Below, one piece after another: positions 1-7,727 of a stretch of 64,000 bases of DNA (position 1 is its first letter; the number at the start of each line of letters is the position of its first letter). The position numbers were made by a program, and so were the translations under genes. The notes below the pieces were generated by a model that was given only the letters and a program-made list of their open reading frames with translations, was not told the origin of the DNA and did not search any database. The DNA is from an uncultured Myxococcales bacterium (GTDB taxonomy: Bacteria; Myxococcota_A; UBA9042), in the NCBI GenBank assembly GCA_903883645.1, contig CAISBR010000171.1:22642-86641 (forward strand). Reading direction: 5' to 3'.

Positions 1-1
1 G

Positions 2-970
2 AACTTGGGCCTGCGGGCAACACGCAAATTGATTCGCGAAATCAAGGGGATCGACGCCGTGGTCATTGGTCAACTCGACGAGAAGGTCGAGCCGCTGACC
101 GACCTGGACCGCGAGGGCGACACGCTCATTCTGCACGCGGCGCGGCACGGCGCTTGGTTTACCGCTGCGACGCTCATCCCCGAGAGCGGTAACGGGCCGT
201 GGACCGAGGCGTCGGAGTATTTACCTAGTGCAGTCAAAGACTTGCAAGGCCGCCGCGATGCGCTGGCCCAGCGGCTGCAGCAGGCCCGCGAGCGCAGCAT
301 GGCCGGCGTCGAGCAGGCAATGCCATTCTATCAGGCGCAGTTGCACGACTTCGATCAGCGCATCGCCGCGGCCAGGGCGGTGGCTGGCAAGGCTCCGCCG
401 GCAGGTCGATTGGTGGCATATCAGGCGGTAGGCCTCGATTGGTCGTCGCCGGTCGACCCCGCTACTGCCGAAATGGTGCGAAGCTACGATGCCAAAGCAG
501 CTGAATCTGCAGAGAAACTTGCCAAGGAGCCTGTGCCGCCATTGCCCGGCCAACCGCGCTATGTCGGCCAGCCTGCGTGCCTCGACTGCCACGGCGAGGT
601 GCACGACTTCGTAGCGCAAGACTTCCATACCCAGGCCTGGAAGACGCTTGAGAAAGTGCAGAAAACCAAAGATCTCGACTGCGTTGCTTGCCACATGACG
701 GGCTGGGGCAAGCCGGGCGGCAGCGCGTTCGGCAACCTCGAGACGTTCAAGTCGGTGCAGTGCGAGGCGTGCCACGGTCCGGGCTCGGCGCACATTGCCG
801 ATCAGCAAGGCAAAGGGCCCGCGGCGCCGCTCGGCAAGGTCACGGTCGCGACGTGCAAGCCGTGCCACAGCGACGTGCACTCGCCGCGCTTTGCCTACGA
901 CGCCTACCGCGAGCACCTGCTGATGCCGGGCCACGGCAAGCCGCAGGCGAGCAAGGCACCCAAGAAATGA
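2..970 (+). CDS. Tetrahaem cytochrome c554-like protein with metallophosphatase-type N-terminal part (5' end outside window)
   Basis: The frame is open to the left edge, so this is a 3' fragment; the TTG at 5 is probably not the true start. Counting from that TTG, residues 1-60 resemble the end of a 5'-nucleotidase/UshA-type metallophosphatase domain (GIDAVVIG, then TLILHAARHG). A charged, probably coiled segment follows at about 75-130. The C-terminal part has four haem-attachment motifs: CLDCH (192-196), CVACH (226-230), CEACH (253-257) and CKPCH (284-288), with spacing like cytochrome c554 domains. Extracytoplasmic location is expected because haem c is attached there. Its stop overlaps the start of the next gene by 4 bp, so the two are probably co-translated. 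The haem motifs are certain; the phosphatase assignment is less so because its metal-binding residues lie outside the window. Confidence 0.85.
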   Translation, partial: NLGLRATRKLIREIKGIDAVVIGQLDEKVEPLTDLDREGDTLILHAARHGAWFTAATLIPESGNGPWTEASEYLPSAVKDLQGRRDALAQRLQQARERSMAGVEQAMPFYQAQLHDFDQRIAAARAVAGKAPPAGRLVAYQAVGLDWSSPVDPATAEMVRSYDAKAAESAEKLAKEPVPPLPGQPRYVGQPACLDCHGEVHDFVAQDFHTQAWKTLEKVQKTKDLDCVACHMTGWGKPGGSAFGNLETFKSVQCEACHGPGSAHIADQQGKGPAAPLGKVTVATCKPCHSDVHSPRFAYDAYREHLLMPGHGKPQASKAPKK

Positions 971-1719
971 CGCTGCGGCGGGCATTTGCAACCCTTGCTG
1001 CGGTCTTGGGCGCGCTGCAAATGTTCGTGCCTGTGGCGGCGCAGGCAGGCGATGACCCGCATGACCCGGCGTCACGGCCGCCGCTGCACAGTGCCGGCGC
1101 AGAAGACCCGCCGCGCGCCAAAGACCTGTTATACGATGGTAATTATACCAGTTTCTTGGCTGGCCTGGCCCTGCCGCGCCTTGACAACGCCTTGGCTGGC
1201 CTTGAGCGCCAGGGCGCGGGCGTGGCCCTGGGCGGGCGCTTCTCTGTGATTACCCAGTTTATGGATGTGGCCCTGCTGCTCGAGCACGGCCGCTGGGGTG
1301 GCGGCAGCGCGGCGCTCCGTCGCTCGGACTTGGGCGCGACCGTCAGCATTCACCCCGCTTTTCCTGTAGTTGTATTCAACACTTGGAGCTACGACGTCCT
1401 GAGCGGTCTGCACGTATTCATTGGCGGCTCTTTGGCGCGCATCGCCCTTGACGGCTCGCAAGCCCTTGCCGCAACTGGCGAAACTGGCAGCAGTTCGACC
1501 GACTGGCGCCCGGGTATCAACATAGGCGTCGGCAGCGACATCCCCATCAGCCCGCGCAACCGCCACTCGGGCTGGTGGCTCACGGCGCGCTACGAGCTGC
1601 GCTGGGCCCGCTTCGGCTCGGCCGTACCTGATTGGAATTTAGGCGATTCTCAGTTGCTCGTGCTCATTGGCTACCGCACCTACGACAACGGCTGGGCGCG
1701 CCTGCCAAGGCCGTTTTGA
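967..1719 (+). CDS. Predicted outer-membrane-type secreted protein, 250 aa
   Basis: ATG at 967 overlaps the upstream cytochrome stop (ATGA), which decides this start over longer in-frame options. The N-terminus is a plausible Sec signal peptide ending near VAAQA at about residue 25. The rest is rich in alternating hydrophobic/polar strands and Gly, and the protein ends in Phe, typical of outer-membrane beta-barrels. No family is recognised. Coupling to a multihaem cytochrome gene could mean the two form a surface module, but that is inference. Confidence 0.75.
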   Translation: MTLRRAFATLAAVLGALQMFVPVAAQAGDDPHDPASRPPLHSAGAEDPPRAKDLLYDGNYTSFLAGLALPRLDNALAGLERQGAGVALGGRFSVITQFMDVALLLEHGRWGGGSAALRRSDLGATVSIHPAFPVVVFNTWSYDVLSGLHVFIGGSLARIALDGSQALAATGETGSSSTDWRPGINIGVGSDIPISPRNRHSGWWLTARYELRWARFGSAVPDWNLGDSQLLVLIGYRTYDNGWARLPRPF

Positions 1720-1726
1720 GCCAGGC

Positions 1727-2671
1727 TCACTGCCACAGCCGCACGCCGCCTACCCAGGTGTCTAAGTTGTTGTTGTCGATGCGAAAGGTCTCGTAGCCGC
1801 CGTAGACTTCGACGCTGCCGATGATCATGCCGAGCGTGCCACGCAGCGTGCTGGCCGAGGCCTCGCCGAGGACGCCGACGTCGCCTTGAATCGACAAAAT
1901 CAGCGGTCGCACAGGGTAGAAGTCGGCGCCATACATAAAGAATGCTCCGAGCGCGGTCTCGGTGTTGCTCAGCGGCATCCAGCGTGCGCCCAGGCCGGTG
2001 CGGAACTGCACGCGGGGGCTTTGCGCGAACAGGATCGAGGTCCAAAGTGAGCCAATCCACTGGCGGTCGGTGCCGCCTTCGGGCAAGTGTTCCCAGTAGT
2101 GGCGCAAGTCGCCGCCCAACTCCATGCGGTGGTAACCCGACCACAAAAATCCACCTCCTGCGCGATAGAAGTTGCTGTCGGCCGCGCCGCCCTCGCCCCA
2201 GAGCCGCAGCGCCGAGCCATTGCCAAGGGCTTGGCGGCCCCCTTCGGACGGTGCGCCGGGTGCAGACGGGGTAAGGCCGGCGATGCGCACGTAACCATCG
2301 ATGCTGTCTTGGTAAGGTGCATCGGGGAAGGCGGTGGTACGGTCCCAGTCGTCGCTGAGCAGGGCGTGCGGCCAAGTCCACGGCGCCATGAGCCACCAGT
2401 ACCAGCTGGCGGGGCCCCACTCGTAGCCGTAGCCGTAGGCGCCCGAGCCAAAGCCGTAGCCGGGGTGGTAGCCGCCGCCGTAGTAGCTGCGACTGTGGCC
2501 GCCGCTGCTGCTGTGGCTCGACGAGCTGCTGGAGTGGCTGCTCGACGAACCGCGCGACGACGATCGCGAGCCGCTGAGGCGACCGGCAAACGCTTCGCTG
2601 GGCAGCCCGAGCAGCAGTAACAGGCTGAACAGTCCGATTATTTTCGACTTACTTGAGGTGTGCTTGCGCAT
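1727..2671 (-). CDS. Ser-rich, Gly/Tyr-rich secreted envelope protein of unknown function
   Basis: The start is set at the ATG at 2671 because GGGAGG lies just upstream on the minus strand; an 11-residue longer reading lacks such a site. A signal peptide (LLLLLGLPSEAFAG) is followed by a low-complexity segment made almost wholly of Ser with some His, Arg and Gly, then a Gly/Tyr/Trp-rich stretch. The C-terminal two thirds look strand-rich and may be an outer-membrane barrel. It is tail-to-tail with the preceding gene, 7 bp apart. No family is recognised. Confidence 0.75.
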   Translation of the reverse strand: MRKHTSSKSKIIGLFSLLLLLGLPSEAFAGRLSGSRSSSRGSSSSHSSSSSSHSSSGGHSRSYYGGGYHPGYGFGSGAYGYGYEWGPASWYWWLMAPWTWPHALLSDDWDRTTAFPDAPYQDSIDGYVRIAGLTPSAPGAPSEGGRQALGNGSALRLWGEGGAADSNFYRAGGGFLWSGYHRMELGGDLRHYWEHLPEGGTDRQWIGSLWTSILFAQSPRVQFRTGLGARWMPLSNTETALGAFFMYGADFYPVRPLILSIQGDVGVLGEASASTLRGTLGMIIGSVEVYGGYETFRIDNNNLDTWVGGVRLWQ

Positions 2672-2752
2672 CGAACCTCCCGGCGGCCGCGAGTCGGGCC
2701 GCACAGGGGTTCAACGCTTGGAGCGGCCAGTTTGTTCACACTTTCGAGCGCG

Positions 2753-4909
2753 CTACGGATAGAACTTGCCGTTGCGCTCGGCCAAGTCGATCAGCAGCTG
2801 GCAGGGCTTGAAACGCTTGCCAAACTTGCCCTCGAATTCGCGCATCCGCGCCACTACTTGGCGGGCGCCGTGGCGATCGACGTAGCGGAACGGCCCACCT
2901 TCGAACGGCGGAAAGCCAATGCCCATCACCGCGCCCAAGTCGCCGGCATAGGCATCGCGGAGCACACCCTCTTGCAAGCAGAGCGCCGCCTCGTTGACGA
3001 GGCCCAGGATCAGGCGGTCGGCCATCTCGCGCCAATCCGGGCTGCGGCTGCCTTTTCCGCTGGGCAAGTGCTTGTAAACACTCTCGTCGATGAGCTTCTC
3101 GCCGTGCTTGCCCTGCGCCGACTTGCCGTCTTTGTACAGGTAGAAGCCCTTGTTGTTCTTGCGGCCCAGGCGGCCCTCTTCGAGCAGCGCACTCGACACA
3201 TCCGGCGGCAGCTGCATGCGATCGCCGTAGTAATGCTTCATCGATTTGAGCACTTTGACGCCCACATCGATTCCCACTTCGTCGGTCAGCGTAATGGGGC
3301 CAACGGGGAAGCCGACCTTGGTCGCCGCCTGATCGATGTCGGCCAGCTGATAGCCGTCGAGCGCCAAGAAGATCGCCTCGGCCATGTAGGGCACGAGCGC
3401 CCGCGTGGTATAGAAACCCGCGCAATCCTTAACCACAATCACGTTCTTGCCCATCTTGCGGGCAATGTCGACGGTGGTCTTGGTCACCTCGGGCGAGGTC
3501 TTGTCGGTCACGATCACTTCGACCAGCGGCATCTTTTCGACGGGGCTGAAGAAGTGCATACCGATGACGCGCTCGGGATGCTTGGCCTTTTCGGCGATCT
3601 CGGTGATCGGCAACGCGCTGGTGTTGCTGGCGAAAATCCCGTCAACTTGGCTCAGCGCCTCGAACTCAGCCAAGAGCTTCTGCTTGAGCGCCAGGTCTTC
3701 GAATACGGCCTCGATCAGCACGTCGGCGCGACCAAAGCCGGCCCAGTCCGTGCCGCCCGAGATGCGTGCCATGCGCTCGTCGAGGCCACTTTGGCCATAC
3801 ACTTTGCGCTTCTTGGCCTTGCCGTACACCTTGCGCGCGTAGTCGAGCGCCTTGTTGATCGCGGCAAACTCGCGGTCTTTCAAGCGAACTTCGACATTGT
3901 TGTCGGCTAGCACGGTGGCGATGCCCGCCCCCATCAGGCCGGCGCCGAGCATGCCCACCCGCGGATACGGTCGCGCTTTGAGGCCTTCGGTACCCGGCCC
4001 ATCGTCTTTCTTTAGGTGGGTGATCGCCGCGAACAGGTGCCGCAACCCCGCGCTTTCTGCGGTATTCAGCAGATCGCCAAAGCCGCGCGCCTCGGCCTCG
4101 AACGTGCCCTTGTCGACCACTTCCAAGATCCGCAGCGGCGCCGGATACATGCCCTTAGTCTGCTTCAGCACCTGCTTCTTAGCCTGCGAAAGCACAACCT
4201 TTTTGCCCAGCGGATTCTCTTCGAGCAATAGGTGCTGCAGCTGCTCTTTCAGCCCCGGCTTCTTCTTGGGCTCGGCCTTGCCGTGCACCAAGTCGCGACA
4301 CAGACCGATGGCGGTCTCCATCAGCTGACCCTGCGGCACGGCCTTGTCGACTAGGCCCATCTTCAGCGCCTTCGACGCGCGAATGTTCTTGCCGGTCAGC
4401 ATCATATCCAGCGCCGCCGCCAGGCCAATCAGCTTGGGCAGGCGCACCGTACCGCCCGCGCCCGGCAGCAGCCCCAGCATCACCTCGGGCAGCGCCAGCT
4501 TGGTCTTCTTGTGCTCGCTGCACACGCGCGCCTTGCACGCCAGCGCCAGCTCGAGGCCACCGCCCAGCGCCTCGCCGTGGATCGCCGCCACGGTGGGGAT
4601 CTTGAGCGCCGCCAGCTTGTTCATGGCATCTTGACCCTGCTTACTAATCTTTTCGCCGTCTTGCGCGGTCTTGACCTGGCCCAGATCGTCCAAGTCGGCG
4701 CCCGCGATAAAGCCGGTGTCTTTGCCCGAGGCGATGATCAAGCCCTTGATTGCACTGTTCTTCTGCAGGTCGGCGAACACCGACTCAAACTGGGGCAGCA
4801 GACTCAGCGACAAGGTGTTGACCTTCTTGCCGGGGCAGTCGATCCACAAGATGGCGATACCGTCGGCGTCGGGCGCCTGCAGCCGCATCGAAGTAAGGGT
4901 GATACCCAT
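2753..4909 (-). CDS. fadJ: Fatty acid oxidation multifunctional enzyme: enoyl-CoA hydratase / 3-hydroxyacyl-CoA dehydrogenase
   Basis: This 718-aa protein has the family's usual length and order. An N-terminal crotonase domain (about 1-190) carries the EALGGGLELALACKAR segment and the second acidic site in LPEVMLGLLPGAGG. An NAD-binding 3-hydroxyacyl-CoA dehydrogenase domain begins at GAGLMGAGIATVLA (about residue 325) and contains the catalytic-His segment GMHFFSPVEKMPLVEVI; a C-terminal dehydrogenase domain follows. It hydrates enoyl-CoA and oxidises 3-hydroxyacyl-CoA in cytoplasmic beta-oxidation. A GAGG site precedes the ATG. It lies 33 nt downstream of the thiolase gene on the same strand, the classic fadI-fadJ order. 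FadB versus FadJ naming rests on this gene order only. Confidence 0.95.
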   Translation of the reverse strand: MGITLTSMRLQAPDADGIAILWIDCPGKKVNTLSLSLLPQFESVFADLQKNSAIKGLIIASGKDTGFIAGADLDDLGQVKTAQDGEKISKQGQDAMNKLAALKIPTVAAIHGEALGGGLELALACKARVCSEHKKTKLALPEVMLGLLPGAGGTVRLPKLIGLAAALDMMLTGKNIRASKALKMGLVDKAVPQGQLMETAIGLCRDLVHGKAEPKKKPGLKEQLQHLLLEENPLGKKVVLSQAKKQVLKQTKGMYPAPLRILEVVDKGTFEAEARGFGDLLNTAESAGLRHLFAAITHLKKDDGPGTEGLKARPYPRVGMLGAGLMGAGIATVLADNNVEVRLKDREFAAINKALDYARKVYGKAKKRKVYGQSGLDERMARISGGTDWAGFGRADVLIEAVFEDLALKQKLLAEFEALSQVDGIFASNTSALPITEIAEKAKHPERVIGMHFFSPVEKMPLVEVIVTDKTSPEVTKTTVDIARKMGKNVIVVKDCAGFYTTRALVPYMAEAIFLALDGYQLADIDQAATKVGFPVGPITLTDEVGIDVGVKVLKSMKHYYGDRMQLPPDVSSALLEEGRLGRKNNKGFYLYKDGKSAQGKHGEKLIDESVYKHLPSGKGSRSPDWREMADRLILGLVNEAALCLQEGVLRDAYAGDLGAVMGIGFPPFEGGPFRYVDRHGARQVVARMREFEGKFGKRFKPCQLLIDLAERNGKFYP

Positions 4910-4942
4910 GATATCCTCGCGTTTTCTAGAGGTTTACAGCTA

Positions 4943-6361
4943 TCAGTCGATTTCGACCACCATCGCCGAGCCCATGCCGCCCGCCGCACACGCGGTGCCA
5001 AGGCCGATCGACTTGTTGTTCTGGCGCAAGGTGTTCAGCATCGTGGTGATGATGCGGAAGCCCGTAGCGGCAAACGGATGACCGTAGGCCAGCGAGCCGC
5101 CGCGCACATTGAGCTTGGCCGGGTCGATCTCGCCTAAGGCCTTGTCGCGGCCCATCTTGGTCCTAAAGAACTCATTATCTTTGAACATCTTTAGGTTGCT
5201 GAGCACCTGCGCCGCAAACGCCTCGTGGATCTCGATGTAGTCGAGGTCGTTTAGGCCCAAGCCGGCGCGGTCGAGCGCCACGGGCGTCGAGTAGACGTTG
5301 CCGAGCAGCATGTTCTCGCGCGGATCCTGACCCGAGAACGCGTAGCTACGCACGTAACCCAGGATAGGCAGACCCAATTCCTTGGCACGCGACTCGCGGG
5401 CGATCAACACGCAGGCGGCACCATCGGTCAGTGCCGAGCTGGTCGCGGCGGTGATCGTGCCGTTGCGACGGTCGAAAACTGGCTTCAGTTTCGCCAACTT
5501 CTGCGGATCCATGTCGGGCCGAATCAGGTTGTCGGCGTTGACCGGGCCCTTGGGCGTCTGCACGGTGATGAGCTCGGGGGCAATCAGGCCCGCCTGCACC
5601 GCCGCGTAGGCGTTCTTGTGCGAGGTGATCGCCAGCGCCTCTTGGTCCTGACGCGAAATCGCGAAATTCTGCGCCATTTCTTCGGCGTGCTGGCCCATGG
5701 TCAGGCCGGTGTAGCGCTCGGTCAGCGCCGGCGGCGTCGGCAAGAAATCTAGGGGGTTAAGACCACTCGCCTTCTTCAGCAGGTCCAAGCCCTTCGCCTT
5801 CTGCAGGTCTTGCAGCTTGTCGACCACCGACTTCTTGTAGGTGACGGGCGCGTGGCTCGTGACATCGACGCCGCCACACAGCACCACATCGGCCGTGCCG
5901 GCCCAGATCGTCTCGCAACCGGAAGCGATGGACTGGAACCCGGAGGCGCAAGCGCGCGACACTGAAAAGCCGTGGGCGTGGTACATCCCCAAATTCATAG
6001 CAACTTCGCGGGCAACATTGGGGCTGCGCACCACGGAGATCACCGTGCCCCAGATCACCTGGTCGACCGCCTCTTTGGGCAGCTCGAGGCGAAACAGCAC
6101 TTCGCGGGCCACTTGCGTCGACAGCTCGACGGGGTCCACATCGTTCAAGTCGGACCACGAGCGCGAGAAGGGGGTGCGCAGGCCGCCGCAAATGGCGATA
6201 CGGTCGCGCTTGAGGTGCAGACGGCGAAACAGATTTTGTGGCTGGGCAGCCGGCTTGGCCGCGACAGGCGCCTCTGCAACCGCTGCAGCCGGGGTGTCTG
6301 CGGCCGCGTCGGGCAGCAAGCTCGGGGTTTCAGAACCAAGTGTCTTTTTGCGCGTCGCCAT
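4943..6361 (-). CDS. fadI: 3-ketoacyl-CoA thiolase (acetyl-CoA acyltransferase)
   Basis: The thiolase signatures are intact: nucleophilic Cys138 in SRACASGF, EIHEAFAAQ, the His in GGSLAYGHPFAATG, and the C-terminal Cys in GTACAAGGMGSAM. It cleaves 3-ketoacyl-CoA with CoA and is the last step for the FadJ product. The start is placed at the ATG at 6361, preceded by GAGGA at good spacing, giving 472 aa; a longer reading adds 26 residues without a site. The first ~45 residues are an Ala/Pro-rich extension not usual in FadI. It is the first gene of a two-gene operon with fadJ. Confidence 0.93.
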   Translation of the reverse strand: MATRKKTLGSETPSLLPDAAADTPAAAVAEAPVAAKPAAQPQNLFRRLHLKRDRIAICGGLRTPFSRSWSDLNDVDPVELSTQVAREVLFRLELPKEAVDQVIWGTVISVVRSPNVAREVAMNLGMYHAHGFSVSRACASGFQSIASGCETIWAGTADVVLCGGVDVTSHAPVTYKKSVVDKLQDLQKAKGLDLLKKASGLNPLDFLPTPPALTERYTGLTMGQHAEEMAQNFAISRQDQEALAITSHKNAYAAVQAGLIAPELITVQTPKGPVNADNLIRPDMDPQKLAKLKPVFDRRNGTITAATSSALTDGAACVLIARESRAKELGLPILGYVRSYAFSGQDPRENMLLGNVYSTPVALDRAGLGLNDLDYIEIHEAFAAQVLSNLKMFKDNEFFRTKMGRDKALGEIDPAKLNVRGGSLAYGHPFAATGFRIITTMLNTLRQNNKSIGLGTACAAGGMGSAMVVEID

Positions 6362-6502
6362 GGCTTCCTCGTTGGCAGGGCCGACCAAAATGCCCAAATG
6401 CCGAGGAGTCAATTTGCGACGCAGCGCGTCATAAGTCAACGGCGCTTCGTCGCGCCTGCGTCATTTTGCGAAGCTTTTGGAAGAACTGATAAAAGGGCTG
6501 AG

Positions 6503-7588
6503 CTACAGCACCGCGATCGCCCCTGGCAGGTCCGTCAGCGCAATCTCGCCGATCACCGCCCGGGTCTCGACGCCGTGGCGCGCCAGAGCCTGCAGCAGGG
6601 CATCGGCACGGGCCGACGGCACGGCGATCAGCAGGCCACCCGAGGTCTGTGCGTCGGCCATCAGCAGGCGATCCGCCTCCGAAAGATCGGCCGAAAACGT
6701 TGTATTTTGTGCAGCATACGCAAGGTTACGCTTCGACCCACCCGGGCACATCCCATCGGCCGCAAGACCGCGCACCTGGTGCATCCATGGCACCCGCTCA
6801 AAGGTCAGGCGGGCGCCCAAAGCGTCGCCATAGCGCCGGCTGCTCGCACGCAGCAGGTTACCTAGATGGCCAAGTAGGCCAAAACCGGTCACATCCGTGC
6901 ACGCCGACACGCCCACCTCGACCATTGCCTCGGCCGCGCCGGCGTTGAGCGTCGTCATCGATAGGATCGCTTCGCCCAGCTCGTCGGGGGCGATCTTGCC
7001 GCGCTTGCGGGCGGTCGTCAGCACCCCGGTACCCAGCGCCTTGGTCAGCACCAGCAAGTCGCCAGGCTTGGCCCCATCATTCGCGACAATCTGACTAGGA
7101 TGGGCTAAACCACTGACAAACAGACCGAATTTAGGCTCGGCATCGACGATCGAGTGGCCACCGGCGATGACAATGCCGGCCTCGTCGCACACGGCCTGCG
7201 CGCCGGCAAGGATTTGCCCCAACCCCTCGGGACCGAACTCGGCCATAGGCCAAGCGACAAAACTTAAGGCCGAGATGGGCTTACCACCCATAGCGTAGAC
7301 ATCGCTCAAGGCGTTGGCCGCGGCAATGCGCCCATAATCAAAGGGATCATCGACGATGGGTGTAAAGACATCGACCGTCTCGATCAGCGCGAGATCCGGA
7401 GTCAGTTGGAACACGGCGGCATCGTCGCTCGTGTCGTGGCCAATGAGCAAGCGCGGGTCTTTGCGCACGGGCAAGCCGGACAGTGCGGCAATCAAATCGA
7501 CTTGGGCGATCTTGGCAGCACAACCTGCCGTCGCCGAAAGCGAAGTGAGCGGGGGTAGTGGGGCGTAGGCGGCGGCGCGAGCAGTCAT
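6503..7588 (-). CDS. selD: Selenide, water dikinase (selenophosphate synthetase)
   Basis: This 361-aa protein has the SelD layout: catalytic segment AGCAAKI near the N-terminus (Cys23, Lys26), a DDAAVF nucleotide/metal-binding motif, NALSDVYAMGGKP, and a C-terminal TSGGLL motif. It makes selenophosphate from selenide and ATP for selenocysteine or selenouridine synthesis. The catalytic position holds Cys rather than Sec, and the second Cys/Gly pair common in the GCGCK form is replaced by Ala-Ala. The start is the ATG at 7588 with GAGGTG upstream; the open frame continues 74 codons further but that part is not SelD-like. No selA, selB or mnmH is in the window. Confidence 0.93.
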   Translation of the reverse strand: MTARAAAYAPLPPLTSLSATAGCAAKIAQVDLIAALSGLPVRKDPRLLIGHDTSDDAAVFQLTPDLALIETVDVFTPIVDDPFDYGRIAAANALSDVYAMGGKPISALSFVAWPMAEFGPEGLGQILAGAQAVCDEAGIVIAGGHSIVDAEPKFGLFVSGLAHPSQIVANDGAKPGDLLVLTKALGTGVLTTARKRGKIAPDELGEAILSMTTLNAGAAEAMVEVGVSACTDVTGFGLLGHLGNLLRASSRRYGDALGARLTFERVPWMHQVRGLAADGMCPGGSKRNLAYAAQNTTFSADLSEADRLLMADAQTSGGLLIAVPSARADALLQALARHGVETRAVIGEIALTDLPGAIAVL

Positions 7589-7727
7589 GGGCACCTCGTT
7601 CGGAAGCGGCGAGAGGATTGCCCAATCTCCGGGGCTCCGCAAGTCGCGGCAGTGGCAAACAACCTGCGCTTTGGCGTGGCAGCGGCTGTGGCGTCTGCTA
7701 CTCTGAGCCCCGGCGGGGCGCCAGCAA

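Noticed and set aside
2660..3910. 416-codon plus-strand frame over fadJ
   Set aside because: Antisense shadow of a clear FadJ; no start signal or family match.
6503..7588. A selenocysteine codon or SECIS element in selD
   Set aside because: The catalytic position is an ordinary Cys codon and there is no in-frame TGA.
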